Part shown: positions 26,951 through 34,807 of the stretch, piece after piece
Numbering within the stretch: the stretch's first letter is position 1
How the letters are laid out: each line of letters starts with the position of its first letter
Origin: DATAPE01 sp034667525
GTDB lineage: Bacteria > Actinomycetota > CADDZG01 > WHSQ01
Assembly: GCA_034667525.1 (NCBI GenBank)
Contig: JAXDJO010000036.1
Location: 1 to 64,000 of the forward strand
Length of the DNA stretch: 64,000 nucleotides
Direction of reading: 5' to 3'
Notes under the pieces: model-generated
What the model saw: the letters and a program-made list of their open reading frames with translations, nothing else
Database searches by the model: none
What the model was told of the DNA's origin: nothing
Made by a program: the position numbers and the translations under genes

Positions 26951-27395
26951 CAGAAGGCTTGCGGCTCACCGCTCTCGCGTCGTAGACACGGTGCGCGACC
27001 GCTTCTGTGGGGCCCACCACTCGCAGCCGGCGCCGTCCCCACCGCCATAGCAGTTTGCGGATGCCTCCCCTGAGGCCGACGCGGACTACCGGGATCAGCA
27101 ACAACATCCCGGCGGCATCGGTGATGAAACCGGGAGTCAACAGGAGCGCCCCGGCGAGGAAGACGAGCGCGCCGTCGGCGACCTCGGTCGCGGGCATCTC
27201 ACCCCGAGCCAAGGCATCGGTCACGCGGCGCCAGGCCGCGGCCCCCTCGCGTTTGAGCAACCATGCCCCTGCGATCGAGATCAGCAGCAGCGCTAGCAGA
27301 GTGGCGATAAGCCCGATCAGGTGCGCGACTTGGATGATCACGAAAAGCTCAGCAAGAGGAACCGCGATCAGGATCAGCAACAGGAGAACGACCAC
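26874..27395 (-). CDS. fxsA: FxsA family membrane protein
   Basis: A 173-residue integral membrane protein. Two or three transmembrane helices are seen (the N-terminal VVLLLLILIAVPLAELFVII, a second, and one near 78-98), with the loop RVTDALARGEMPATEVADG and the conserved LTPGFITDAAGMLLLIPVVR. E. coli FxsA limits F exclusion of phage T7; the general role is unknown. The GTG at 27395 is chosen because CATACT lies exactly six bases upstream. The C-terminal 60 residues are basic and Ser/Pro-rich, not part of the family core. It is divergent to the rhodanese-like gene and only nine bases from its ATG. Confidence 0.85.
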   Translation of the reverse strand: MVVLLLLILIAVPLAELFVIIQVAHLIGLIATLLALLLISIAGAWLLKREGAAAWRRVTDALARGEMPATEVADGALVFLAGALLLTPGFITDAAGMLLLIPVVRVGLRGGIRKLLWRWGRRRLRVVGPTEAVAHRVYDARAVSRKPSATASAGQLPSTDSGPADEADFPDRR

Positions 27396-27401
27396 GGATC
27401 C

Positions 27402-27407
27402 AGTATG
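27402..27407 (-). promoter_or_regulatory. -10 box CATACT, leaderless fxsA
   Basis: CATACT on the minus strand ends exactly six bases before the fxsA GTG. It covers the ATG (27405) of the divergent rhodanese-like gene, so the two promoters must overlap. Confidence 0.45.
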
Positions 27408-28010
27408 GGATATAAGTCGAAGGTGCCTGTCACCTCGGTGCTCCGAACGCTCGATTTCGAGGACGCTATGCAGCGCGTCGATTCCGGAGCCGCCTTCGTC
27501 GATCTGCGTCCCGTCCAGACGTATCTCGACGTGCACGTGCCTGCATCGCTCGAATTGCTGTACGAGTTCGGACCGGGCTTCGCCGGACGGGCGCGAGATT
27601 GCCTGCCGCTGGACCTTCCCTTGGTTCTGCTGGACCTCGGCCACGGAGACTTGGACAATGCGGCCGCCGCGTTGCGAGGCAAGGGATTCACCGTGCTGGG
27701 AGCGGTTGCCGACGGCATCAACCAATGGGCGACTCATCGGGGTGCCCCCGTGTCCACTGAGGTCATCGAAGGTGACCGCGCTTCAGGTGGCATCGCGATA
27801 GATGTCGGCGATCCAGGGGCCGGACGCTGCGAAGGGTCCCGTCACATACCCCTGGAGCACCTATGGGCCGAAGCAGCCGATCTCACCAGTGCCGAACGCG
27901 TGGTCGTCGTTGCCGGTTGGGGTGTCCGGGCCGCGCTGGCAGTGGGGATCTTGGAGCGATGGGGTATCGCAGAGGTTGCTTTCTGGAGACAGAGCCCGGA
28001 GCGGCTCTAA
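27405..28010 (+). CDS. Tandem rhodanese-like protein without catalytic cysteines
   Basis: About 201 residues with two rhodanese-like halves. The first has FVDLRPVQTYLDVHVPASLEL and the second GSRHIPLEHLW, the usual strand-turn-helix pattern. The active-site cysteine loop is replaced in both: LVLLDLGHGDLDN and VVVVAGWGVRAAL. Sulfurtransfer is therefore unlikely, and a binding or regulatory role is inferred. The ATG at 27405 is given, but a GTG at 27423 is a serious alternative because TATAAG lies six bases before it and the ATG has no ribosome binding site. The stop overlaps the stop of the metalloprotease gene opposite by two bases. Confidence 0.7.
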   Translation: MGYKSKVPVTSVLRTLDFEDAMQRVDSGAAFVDLRPVQTYLDVHVPASLELLYEFGPGFAGRARDCLPLDLPLVLLDLGHGDLDNAAAALRGKGFTVLGAVADGINQWATHRGAPVSTEVIEGDRASGGIAIDVGDPGAGRCEGSRHIPLEHLWAEAADLTSAERVVVVAGWGVRAALAVGILERWGIAEVAFWRQSPERL

Positions 28011-28558
28011 GTCTGCTCGTTCGCCTCGTCCATCCCTTTCGCCATCAAGAAACCTCTGGCCCTCTCCGTGAGGGGATAGCGGTTGACCAGCCGCCAGAAA
28101 GGCTCGGAATGGTCGGCACAGATCAGGTGGGCCAGCTCGTGTACCAGCACGTAATCCCGCACCCATCCGGGAAACTCGGCCAGAGCGATCGCCAGACGGA
28201 TGGACCCGTCATCGGGGGAGCACGAACCCCATCGGGAGCGCTGGTTCGACACCCATTCGACGGATGATGCCCGCACGCCACCCAGATAACGGTCGGAAAG
28301 CTCTGCCGCGCGACGGGCCAGCCGGTCGTCCGAATTGAGACGGTCGCGGCGGCGCCGTTCGGCCATCCGCGACGTCATCAGCTGTACCCATTCATGCTCC
28401 TCGGCCCGGGACAGCCGCTCGGGCATCGACACGATGAGGGCTTCGCCCACGATCTGGGCAGAAACGGTCTTCCGCCGGCGGGAGCTGCGCCGGACCTCGA
28501 TCCGGCCGAACTCAGCTTCGAGGCCGGGGACATCGACGGGCAGACGGTTGGCGTCCAT
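28007..28558 (-). CDS. YgjP-like zinc metalloprotease (DUF45/SprT-related)
   Basis: A 183-residue cytosolic metal-dependent peptidase. The zinc motif is LVHELAHLICADHSEPFW, with HExxH and a third ligand downstream. The preceding RSRWGSCSPDDGSIRLA is the conserved lead of the DUF45/YgjP family. Its substrate is unknown; in E. coli the gene lies near restriction systems. The ATG at 28558 has TAGCAT seven bases upstream. A palindrome centred at 28617 lies upstream of it. Confidence 0.85.
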   Translation of the reverse strand: MDANRLPVDVPGLEAEFGRIEVRRSSRRRKTVSAQIVGEALIVSMPERLSRAEEHEWVQLMTSRMAERRRRDRLNSDDRLARRAAELSDRYLGGVRASSVEWVSNQRSRWGSCSPDDGSIRLAIALAEFPGWVRDYVLVHELAHLICADHSEPFWRLVNRYPLTERARGFLMAKGMDEANEQT

Positions 28559-28607
28559 CCCCGAGATGCTAGGCGGTCCCACCTCTACCCCGGCGCATTT
28601 TGCCTCT

Positions 28608-28626
28608 GTTGTACCTCAGGCACAAC
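28608..28626. promoter_or_regulatory. 19-base near-palindrome, operator candidate
   Basis: GTTGTACCT-C-AGGCACAAC is a palindrome with one mismatched pair. It sits about 40 bases upstream of the -10 box of the YgjP-like gene, a normal place for an operator or activator site. I cannot name the regulator. Confidence 0.4.
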
Positions 28627-28721
28627 CGCGTGGTTCGATCTCTGCATTCCAGGCGGTGCAGATAACCTCGCGAGGCAGTCAATATCTACTTCGTAAACAA
28701 AGTTCCCCACAAGGGAAATCA

Positions 28722-28774
28722 GGGCCCCCTCCGCGATCCGCCCATCCCCCCGACGGAGGGGGCTCTTCTTTTCT
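28722..28774 (+). terminator. Rho-independent terminator without an obvious plus-strand gene
   Basis: A 10-base stem (GCCCCCTCCG/CGGAGGGGGC) with a 20-base loop is followed by TCTTCTTTTCT on the plus strand only. The nearest gene on the plus strand ends at 28010, and the reverse direction lacks a T tract. It therefore points to a short untranslated transcript beginning within 28590-28700, or to a relic. Confidence 0.55.
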
Positions 28775-28812
28775 CAGTTCCTCAGAGCCCCCGAGCACCA
28801 TCCGGTGCGATC

Positions 28813-29731
28813 TCAGGGGCCCGAGACGGCACCTGCTAGACGCGCCAGGCTCCCTCCGAGATGGCGCTCGAGCCAGTCGAGCCCCGCGCCCAATGCAGGG
28901 CCGTGGTCGTCCCACCAGGACCTGCACGCTACCGGCCCGCCGCGCAGGAAGGAATATTCGGACGATGGCAGCGTGGGCATCGAGACCGTTGGAAGGGACC
29001 ACGCGATTCAGCTTTCCCGGGATGCGCGCCCGGTCGGCCGGCACCACGACGTCGAACGGGCTCGCCAGGGTGAGGATCTGCGTTCCGTATGCGACGTCCT
29101 GGCGCGCTAGCGCGCTCATCACGGATGATCCGGGTGCCAACTCGGCTACCGCCGGCGTAAGGGGGTCGGGGATCGGCGCCCCGGAGCGCGACCAGCGGGA
29201 CACCGCATCCAGCACGGAGCGGCCGGCACTGCTTGCCCGGAGTTCGTCCGCCACACCTGCCAGCGGTGCCCCCTGGTTGGGCGATGCGAAAGTCACGAGA
29301 TGTGCCACGCGCGGCAGGCGCGGGTTCCACGCAGCCGCCTGCGACTCGAGGAAGAGACGGGCCACCACACCTCCTTGCGAATGCGCGAACAGATCCACGT
29401 CGACGCCCGGATACTTCCTGGCAAGAGCCATCAGACGGCGCACGGCGACCTCGAGATGGCCGTAGGTGTCGGCCCGCCGATAGGGCTCGTGGAGATGGGG
29501 GCCGCGAATCCCTCGGTAGGAGAACCAGTAGAGCTTCGCGGGTTTGTAGCCGAGCCGCTCGGGGCCGTACTCATAGAGCTCGGCGGCGAGACCGCCTGCC
29601 GTCTTGCTGCCTATGCCCGCCACTGCAACCGCGATGTTCCCGTCGGGCGGCGGCAGCGTGGACGAGATCGGGGCGGGGCGAGAGCAAGGGCGCCTGAAAT
29701 CCCCTGCGGTCCGGGGCAGCGCCAGGAGTCG
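28813..29731 (-). pseudogene. Broken alpha/beta-hydrolase (lipase-like) reading frame
   Basis: This frame begins directly after the M23 stop, in the same phase, and encodes a lipase-like hydrolase: NIAVAVAGIGSK, LYWFSYRG, and the nucleophile elbow LFAHSQGGVV. Two defects are seen. First, no ATG, GTG or TTG lies between the preceding TGA (29732-29734) and GTG 29623, although similarity to a hydrolase strand (NIAVAVAGIG) begins before that GTG. Second, near 28960 the frame fails: the encoded tail turns into RIFLPARRAGSVQV, whereas the +1 frame continues sensibly as EYSFLRGGPVACRSWW, with RHLGGSLARLAGAVSGP ending at a TGA at 28813. So the original gene probably reached 28813 and was fused to the M23 domain, and it is now interrupted twice. 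Sequencing error is an alternative. Confidence 0.6.
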
Positions 29732-30241
29732 TCACACCTGAGGCACGGGTTGCCACGAAAGCGGCGCAAGGTGAAGTGCCTGGGTGATGTCGGATGCCCC
29801 CAACAAGGTTGCGGGGTCAACGTAGACATCGCCAACCTTGACGCCGAAGTGCAGTCCGGGGGCCTGCCCGGGATGCGTCACCCCGGACAGCCCTATCCAC
29901 TGCCCTCGATGGACGTGATCGTCGGTGGTGACCAGGATCTGGGAAAGCACGGAGTAGGTGGTACGGACATCGTTGCGATGCTGGATCGTCACCGCGCGGG
30001 CGCCGGCGACCGATCCGGCGAAAGTCACCCTGCCCGCTGCCGCGGCCCGGATACGCGTGCCAGTGGAGACGGCGTAATCCACACCTCGATGACCTGCTCC
30101 GTAAGGCCCGACCGGCGCTTCGAATGGGCGCGCGATCGCAGCATCGACCGGTGGGGCGAGAAGGACCGTGCCGGCGCGGGCAGCGGTGGCCGGAAGGGGC
30201 GCCAGAAGACATCCAACGATGCAGAGCGCCACCCTTCTCAT
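29732..30241 (-). CDS. Degenerate M23 peptidase domain protein
   Basis: A 169-residue exported protein with signal peptide (MRRVALCIVGCLLAPLPATAA). The M23 (LytM) fold is present, with metal ligands H51 and D55 in GHRGVDYAV and H131 in LHFGV. The catalytic histidines are replaced: the usual YxHL is YSVLS (V98) and the usual HLH is GLH (G129). It is therefore probably not an active endopeptidase and may bind cell wall or activate another hydrolase. It ends in TGA, and the same frame continues without a break as a lipase-like domain, so it looks like the N-terminal half of an interrupted fusion. Confidence 0.65.
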   Translation of the reverse strand: MRRVALCIVGCLLAPLPATAARAGTVLLAPPVDAAIARPFEAPVGPYGAGHRGVDYAVSTGTRIRAAAAGRVTFAGSVAGARAVTIQHRNDVRTTYSVLSQILVTTDDHVHRGQWIGLSGVTHPGQAPGLHFGVKVGDVYVDPATLLGASDITQALHLAPLSWQPVPQV

Positions 30242-30362
30242 GGGAGAAGCTTGCGCAACCAACCGGGGATCGCCGGTGGCCTTCGCCACACCGGCCGTCC
30301 ATTCCCGTCACATGTCAGCCGCGCTGCTCTGGCCGCGCCGAGAAGAGTCCTCTAAAAAGCGG

Positions 30363-31313
30363 CTAGCGCGTGATCCAGGTTCCGGCGTCACCGGCCAGGG
30401 CGGCATCGCTTCGATCTATCGACGTGATGATGCCGAAGTCACCTCCAGACTCCACGAATCGGCAACAAGCTTCGACCTTGGGGGCCATGCTGCCGCGACC
30501 GAACTCGCCGGCGTCGAGGTAGCCCCGTGCCTCTGCGATCGTGAGCGCTTCGAGCGGGCGCTCGTGGCTGGTTCCGTAACCCAGTGCGGCCCGCTCCACA
30601 TCGGTCACGATCAGAAGCCCCTGGGCCCCCAGATCCGACGCAAGCAACGCCGAAGCGAGGTCCTTGTCGACCACCGCCGCCACGCCTCTGAGGCTGTCGT
30701 CACCAGCTTGCACCACCGGCACTCCCCCGCCCCCGGCAGCAACCACGACCACGCCGTCATCGACCAACGCCTTGATCGCGCCCGCTTCCACGATCTCCAT
30801 CGGTTCGGGGGACGGGACGATACGGCGCCATCCCCCGCGGGCGGGGTCCTCCACGAGGTCCCACCCCTGCGCCCTGAGGTCCACCACGCGGTCCTCACGG
30901 ATCATCTCGCCTATCGGTTTCGACGGGTTTTGGAATGCCGGATCGTCCTCATCCACGATGACTTGGGTGACCAGCGACGCAACGACCGCCGGAAGCCCGG
31001 AGGCCTGAAATGCGTTCGTCAGACACTGTTGGAGCATGTAGCCGAGGCCCCCCTGGGTATCTGCAACGCAGACCTCCAGGGGCAGCGGCGGCAGATGGCC
31101 GGCGGCTGCGGCCAACTCGCTACGCAGAAGATGGTTGCCAACCTGAGGTCCGTTGCCGTGCGTGATCACCAGCCGCCATCCGCGATCGGCTCCCAGACGC
31201 ACAAGACGGTCGGCGGTGAGAGCCGAACGCTGAAAGTCGGACTCCACCGAGTCGTCGCCGCGCGGGTCCTGGATCGCATTGCCACCCAGGGCGATCACCA
31301 GCAGCGGCTGCAC
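30363..31313 (-). CDS. arcC: Carbamate kinase
   Basis: A 316-residue kinase that transfers phosphate from carbamoyl phosphate to ADP (the catabolic direction), releasing ATP. Family marks are VIALGGNAI at the start, ITHGNGPQVGN, VCVADTQGGLGYML, and GGGGVPVVQ. It follows the purine permease by nine bases on the same strand, so they are probably co-transcribed. The pairing suggests that carbamoyl phosphate comes from catabolism of a purine derivative such as allantoin or oxalurate rather than arginine, as arginine deiminase genes are not seen. GTG start. Confidence 0.9.
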   Translation of the reverse strand: MQPLLVIALGGNAIQDPRGDDSVESDFQRSALTADRLVRLGADRGWRLVITHGNGPQVGNHLLRSELAAAAGHLPPLPLEVCVADTQGGLGYMLQQCLTNAFQASGLPAVVASLVTQVIVDEDDPAFQNPSKPIGEMIREDRVVDLRAQGWDLVEDPARGGWRRIVPSPEPMEIVEAGAIKALVDDGVVVVAAGGGGVPVVQAGDDSLRGVAAVVDKDLASALLASDLGAQGLLIVTDVERAALGYGTSHERPLEALTIAEARGYLDAGEFGRGSMAPKVEACCRFVESGGDFGIITSIDRSDAALAGDAGTWITR

Positions 31314-31322
31314 GCGCGCCCG

Positions 31323-32747
31323 CTATACCAACAGACCGTGCACGAAGTACCAAACGAAGATCACCGAGACGATTGCCATCAAAGGATGCACCTCCCGCCA
31401 GCGCCCCCGGAGAAGCGCAATAGCGGTGTAGGCGATGAAACCGGCTCCCACTCCATTCGTGATGCTGTAGGTGAACGGCATCAGAACGATCGTCAGCAGT
31501 GCAGGGATGCCCATCGCCGGTTCCGCCCAGTCGATCTCTCGAACGATCGTCATCATGAAATAGCCGACGATGACGAGAACGGGAGCCGTCGCCTCGGGAG
31601 GGATGACTCCTGCGATCGGCGAGATGAACAGGGCTGCGAGGAACAATATGGCGACGACCACCGAAGTGAGCCCCGTACGTCCTCCCTCGGAGACCCCGGC
31701 CGCGCTTTCTATGTAGGTGGTGTTAGAGGATGCCGACGCCAGGCCTCCTGCCGCAGCGGCCAGCGAGTCCACGAACAACACCCGCTGGATACCCGGCAAC
31801 CGTCCGTCGGAGTCCAAGAGACCAGCTTCACCCGAGATGCCGACGACGGTCCCCATGGTGTCGAAGAAGTCCGACAGCATCACCGCAAGGACGACTGCTA
31901 TCCCGCTGGCGATCCCGAGCACGTGGAAGACGTTGAATGAGAAGTGACCGACAAGGCCAAAGTCGGGCGAGGAAAAGATCTTGTGCGGGAACGCAGCGAT
32001 CCCGTTCTGCCAGACCGTGAGGTGCTTCAGCTCGTTGATGACGATCGCAAAGATCGTCGACAACACGATACTGATCAACAAAGCTCCCCGCAAACGTCGC
32101 GCCACGAGTGTGGCAGCAACCACGAGACCGAAGACGAAGACCAGGACACCCCATTGACGCAGGTTCGGATTGAGCCCGAGAACCGTCGCAGAAGCCGTAC
32201 CGCACGCAGGCGTCTTCACCTGACCGCACACCACCCCGGCATTCACGAGCCCGATCAGCGCGATGAACAAGCCGATGCCGATCCCTATCGCCCGCTTTAG
32301 GTCCATCGGTATTGCGTTCAGCACTGCTTCGCGGAAACCTGTCAAGACGAGAGCGGTGATAACGAGACCCTCGATCACGATGACGCCCATCGCCTCGGGC
32401 CACGAAAGACCATCCGACGCCACCAGGGTGAAGGCGACGAACGCGTTGAGCCCCAGTCCCGCGGCCAGCGCGAATGGATAGTTGGCGTATAGACCCATGA
32501 GAAGCGTCATGACTCCTGCCACCAGGGCAGTGACGGTCAGCACTTGTGGGAAGGCGAGACTTACGCCATTGGCGTCCTTGACCGCTCCCAGGATCGCGGG
32601 GTTGACAAACAGGATGTATGCCATCGTGAGCCAGGTCGCGACGCCTGCGATCAACTCCGTTCGCACGGTCGAGCCCCGCTCCGAGATATGGAAGAAGCCA
32701 TCGATGCCGGTTCCCCGCTGCTCCAACCCGGTAGCAGTCACGCGCAT
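31323..32747 (-). CDS. NCS2-family nucleobase (adenine/guanine/hypoxanthine) permease
   Basis: A 474-residue proton-coupled transporter of the AzgA type with about twelve transmembrane helices. The N-terminal motif RTELIAGVATWLTMAYILFVNPAIL is characteristic (here residues 28-53), as are GLGLNAFVAFT and SDFFDTMGTVVGI. The ATG follows AAAGGGGG. It is the first gene of a pair with carbamate kinase and is divergent to the isocitrate-dehydrogenase-like gene. Confidence 0.92.
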   Translation of the reverse strand: MRVTATGLEQRGTGIDGFFHISERGSTVRTELIAGVATWLTMAYILFVNPAILGAVKDANGVSLAFPQVLTVTALVAGVMTLLMGLYANYPFALAAGLGLNAFVAFTLVASDGLSWPEAMGVIVIEGLVITALVLTGFREAVLNAIPMDLKRAIGIGIGLFIALIGLVNAGVVCGQVKTPACGTASATVLGLNPNLRQWGVLVFVFGLVVAATLVARRLRGALLISIVLSTIFAIVINELKHLTVWQNGIAAFPHKIFSSPDFGLVGHFSFNVFHVLGIASGIAVVLAVMLSDFFDTMGTVVGISGEAGLLDSDGRLPGIQRVLFVDSLAAAAGGLASASSNTTYIESAAGVSEGGRTGLTSVVVAILFLAALFISPIAGVIPPEATAPVLVIVGYFMMTIVREIDWAEPAMGIPALLTIVLMPFTYSITNGVGAGFIAYTAIALLRGRWREVHPLMAIVSVIFVWYFVHGLLV

Positions 32748-32835
32748 CCCCCTTTAAAGGTGTCGTCCGAAGCTGGGCGTCAAGCGAGCGAGATTACGGC
32801 CAAGACAGCATCCCTGCCGGAAAAGTCTCCGCCGC

Positions 32836-32841
32836 TAGGGT
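32836..32841 (+). promoter_or_regulatory. -10 box TAGGGT, leaderless dehydrogenase gene
   Basis: TAGGGT ends exactly six bases before the ATG at 32848, and no Shine-Dalgarno is present. Confidence 0.55.
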
Positions 32842-32847
32842 GAGCCC

Positions 32848-33924
32848 ATGCCAAACGTGACGATGATCCCGGGCGACGGCATCGGACCGGAGGTTTCAGC
32901 TGCTACCCGTCGAGTGGTGGATGCCCTGAACACCGGCATCGAGTGGGACATCCAAGAGGCGGGGTTGCCTGCCATCGAGAGCCACGGCTCCCCCCTCCCC
33001 CCCGCCGTGCTGGACTCGATACGCAACAACAGAGTGGCGATCAAGGGTCCTGTCACCACCCCTGTGGGGAGCGGCTTCCGATCCATCAACGTGACACTCC
33101 GACAAGAGTTGGATCTGTTCGCCAGCGTCCGCCCCTGCAAGCTCTATCCGGGGGTTCCTTCGCACTTCAACATCGTCGACATCGTGGTGGTCCGCGAGAA
33201 CACCGAAGATCTCTACGAAGGCATCGAATTCGAGAAGGGGTCGAAGGAGTTGGAGAAGTTGCGTGGCTATCTTCGGTACATGCACGGATACAACCTCCGG
33301 CCCGACGCAGGCGTTTCCGTCAAGCCCATTTCGATCTCGGCCACGAACGCCATCGTGGAATTCGCCTTCGAGTTGGCGAGACAGCAACGCCGTCGAAGGG
33401 TGACGCTCGGACATAAGGCCAACATCATGAAATTTTCCGACGGCGTGTGGCTCGAGACCGGCCAAAAGATGGCCGAGCATTATCGCGACATCGGCTTCGA
33501 GGACATGCACGTCGATGAGCTCGCCATGTGGCTTGCCTGGCGTCCCGAAGAACTGGACCTGATCGTGCTGCCCAATCTCTACGGAGACATCATCAGCGAC
33601 CTGTGCGCGGGGCTCGTCGGCGGGCTGGGAGTGGCACCCGGCATGAACCTGGGCAAGGACTACGCGGTATTCGAGCCGACGCACGGCTCGGCCCCCGACA
33701 TCGCGGGCAGCGGCATGGCCAACCCGGTGGCGATGATCCTGTCCGCCGTCCTCATGCTGAAGCATCTCGGAAAGGAAGCCGACGCTCTGCGGCTGGAACG
33801 CGCCGTCGCCAAGGTGCTGGCATCGGGCAAGGTCCGCACGGCCGATCTGCGCCCCCTCGGGGAATGGGCAACAACCACTGCGATGGCCGAGGCGATCGTG
33901 GACGCGCTTCCCGACCTCCCATGA
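32848..33924 (+). CDS. Isocitrate/isopropylmalate dehydrogenase family protein
   Basis: A 358-residue beta-decarboxylating dehydrogenase. Characteristic parts are MIPGDGIGPEV at the start, KGPVTTPVG, VRENTEDLYEGIE, the metal site in YGDIISDLCAGLVGG, and EPTHGSAPDIAG. The family includes NAD-dependent isocitrate dehydrogenase, isopropylmalate dehydrogenase and homoisocitrate or tartrate dehydrogenases. RENTEDLYEG and the phosphate loop favour isocitrate, with NAD+ as likely cofactor. The gene overlaps the next by ATGA. Confidence 0.88.
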   Translation: MPNVTMIPGDGIGPEVSAATRRVVDALNTGIEWDIQEAGLPAIESHGSPLPPAVLDSIRNNRVAIKGPVTTPVGSGFRSINVTLRQELDLFASVRPCKLYPGVPSHFNIVDIVVVRENTEDLYEGIEFEKGSKELEKLRGYLRYMHGYNLRPDAGVSVKPISISATNAIVEFAFELARQQRRRRVTLGHKANIMKFSDGVWLETGQKMAEHYRDIGFEDMHVDELAMWLAWRPEELDLIVLPNLYGDIISDLCAGLVGGLGVAPGMNLGKDYAVFEPTHGSAPDIAGSGMANPVAMILSAVLMLKHLGKEADALRLERAVAKVLASGKVRTADLRPLGEWATTTAMAEAIVDALPDLP

Positions 33925-34703
33925 ACCGGAGCGCGGAGATGGAGCGGATCGCAGCCTTCCTCCGGGATATCGAGGATCGGGCCGCTCAGCGGATCCAACC
34001 GGTGCACGGCGGGGTTGCGCTCTTCGACGATCGCATCCCGAATATCTGGATGGCCAACCAGCTGCGGCTTGACGCCACGACCGACCTCACCGCGGCTGAA
34101 GTAGCCGCTGAAGCCGACCGGGTGCAGGGCTCCGCCTCCCTGCGCCATCGGCGCGTCACGGTTCAAGACGCCGCCACGGGGCGCCGTCTGGCGCCCGACC
34201 TTCGGGCGCGGGGCTGGGAGATCGAGCGCCTCGTTGTCATGGTTCGCCGACAGCCTCCTGCGCTCGCGATCGACACCCAGTCGGTGCGCGAGCTAAAAGA
34301 TGGAAGCTGGAAATCGTTTCGACGACGGACTGCAGAGATCGACAGCATGGACCCCGTGACGTCGGGGCAGATGGAGCGGGCCATCGAGACCCTGGTCAGC
34401 ACCGTTGGGCTGAGAACCTTCGGCGCGGCGGTGGATGGCATGGTCGTTTCGGCCTGCGACCTGTTCTCGGACGGTGCCACCGCTCAGATCGAGGCGGTGG
34501 TCACCCTCGAGGAGTACCGGAACCGCGGATTGGCCAGCGCAGTGGTTATGGCGGCGGTTCAAGAAGCACTTTCGATGCACCACGATCTCGTCTTCCTCGT
34601 TGCCAACGCCGACGACTGGCCTCGCTCCCTCTACAAGAAGCTCGGCTTCGAGGAAGTGGGCCACCTATTCGAGTTCTTGAAGCGGCCCCCCGAAGGCACA
34701 TAG
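33921..34703 (+). CDS. GNAT family acetyltransferase
   Basis: A 260-residue protein. The C-terminal domain carries the acetyl-CoA motif (VTLEEYRNRGLASAVVMAAV) and ends in YKKLGFEEVGHLFEF. The N-terminal 110 residues are similar to the first half of two-lobed GNATs but lack the CoA motif. The ATG overlaps the dehydrogenase stop, so they are co-translated. Substrate unknown. Confidence 0.8.
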   Translation: MNRSAEMERIAAFLRDIEDRAAQRIQPVHGGVALFDDRIPNIWMANQLRLDATTDLTAAEVAAEADRVQGSASLRHRRVTVQDAATGRRLAPDLRARGWEIERLVVMVRRQPPALAIDTQSVRELKDGSWKSFRRRTAEIDSMDPVTSGQMERAIETLVSTVGLRTFGAAVDGMVVSACDLFSDGATAQIEAVVTLEEYRNRGLASAVVMAAVQEALSMHHDLVFLVANADDWPRSLYKKLGFEEVGHLFEFLKRPPEGT

Positions 34704-34795
34704 CCCCAGGATCCCAGCACTGCCGGCCCACCCACCGGGCCAGGTGTCGCCTCGGGCTGGCTTCGCGCAGGGCCCGGGCTGCCTGCCGCCCGTGA

Positions 34796-34801
34796 GATTA
34801 T
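34796..34801 (+). promoter_or_regulatory. -10-like GATTAT, leaderless moaA
   Basis: GATTAT ends exactly six bases before the moaA ATG, and there is no Shine-Dalgarno sequence. Confidence 0.4.
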
Positions 34802-34807
34802 CGACCC

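Noticed and set aside
28583..28800. 6S, SRP or tmRNA gene
   Set aside because: Length and motifs do not match these RNAs; only the terminator and short repeats are clear.
28679..28812. The tail of the hydrolase frame to 28679
   Set aside because: After the point near 28960 the frame reads as nonsense, whereas the +1 frame gives coherent protein; so the true end is at 28813.
29732..29734. Selenocysteine or read-through at the in-frame TGA
   Set aside because: I see no insertion element, and a frameshift further on points to gene decay or sequence error instead.
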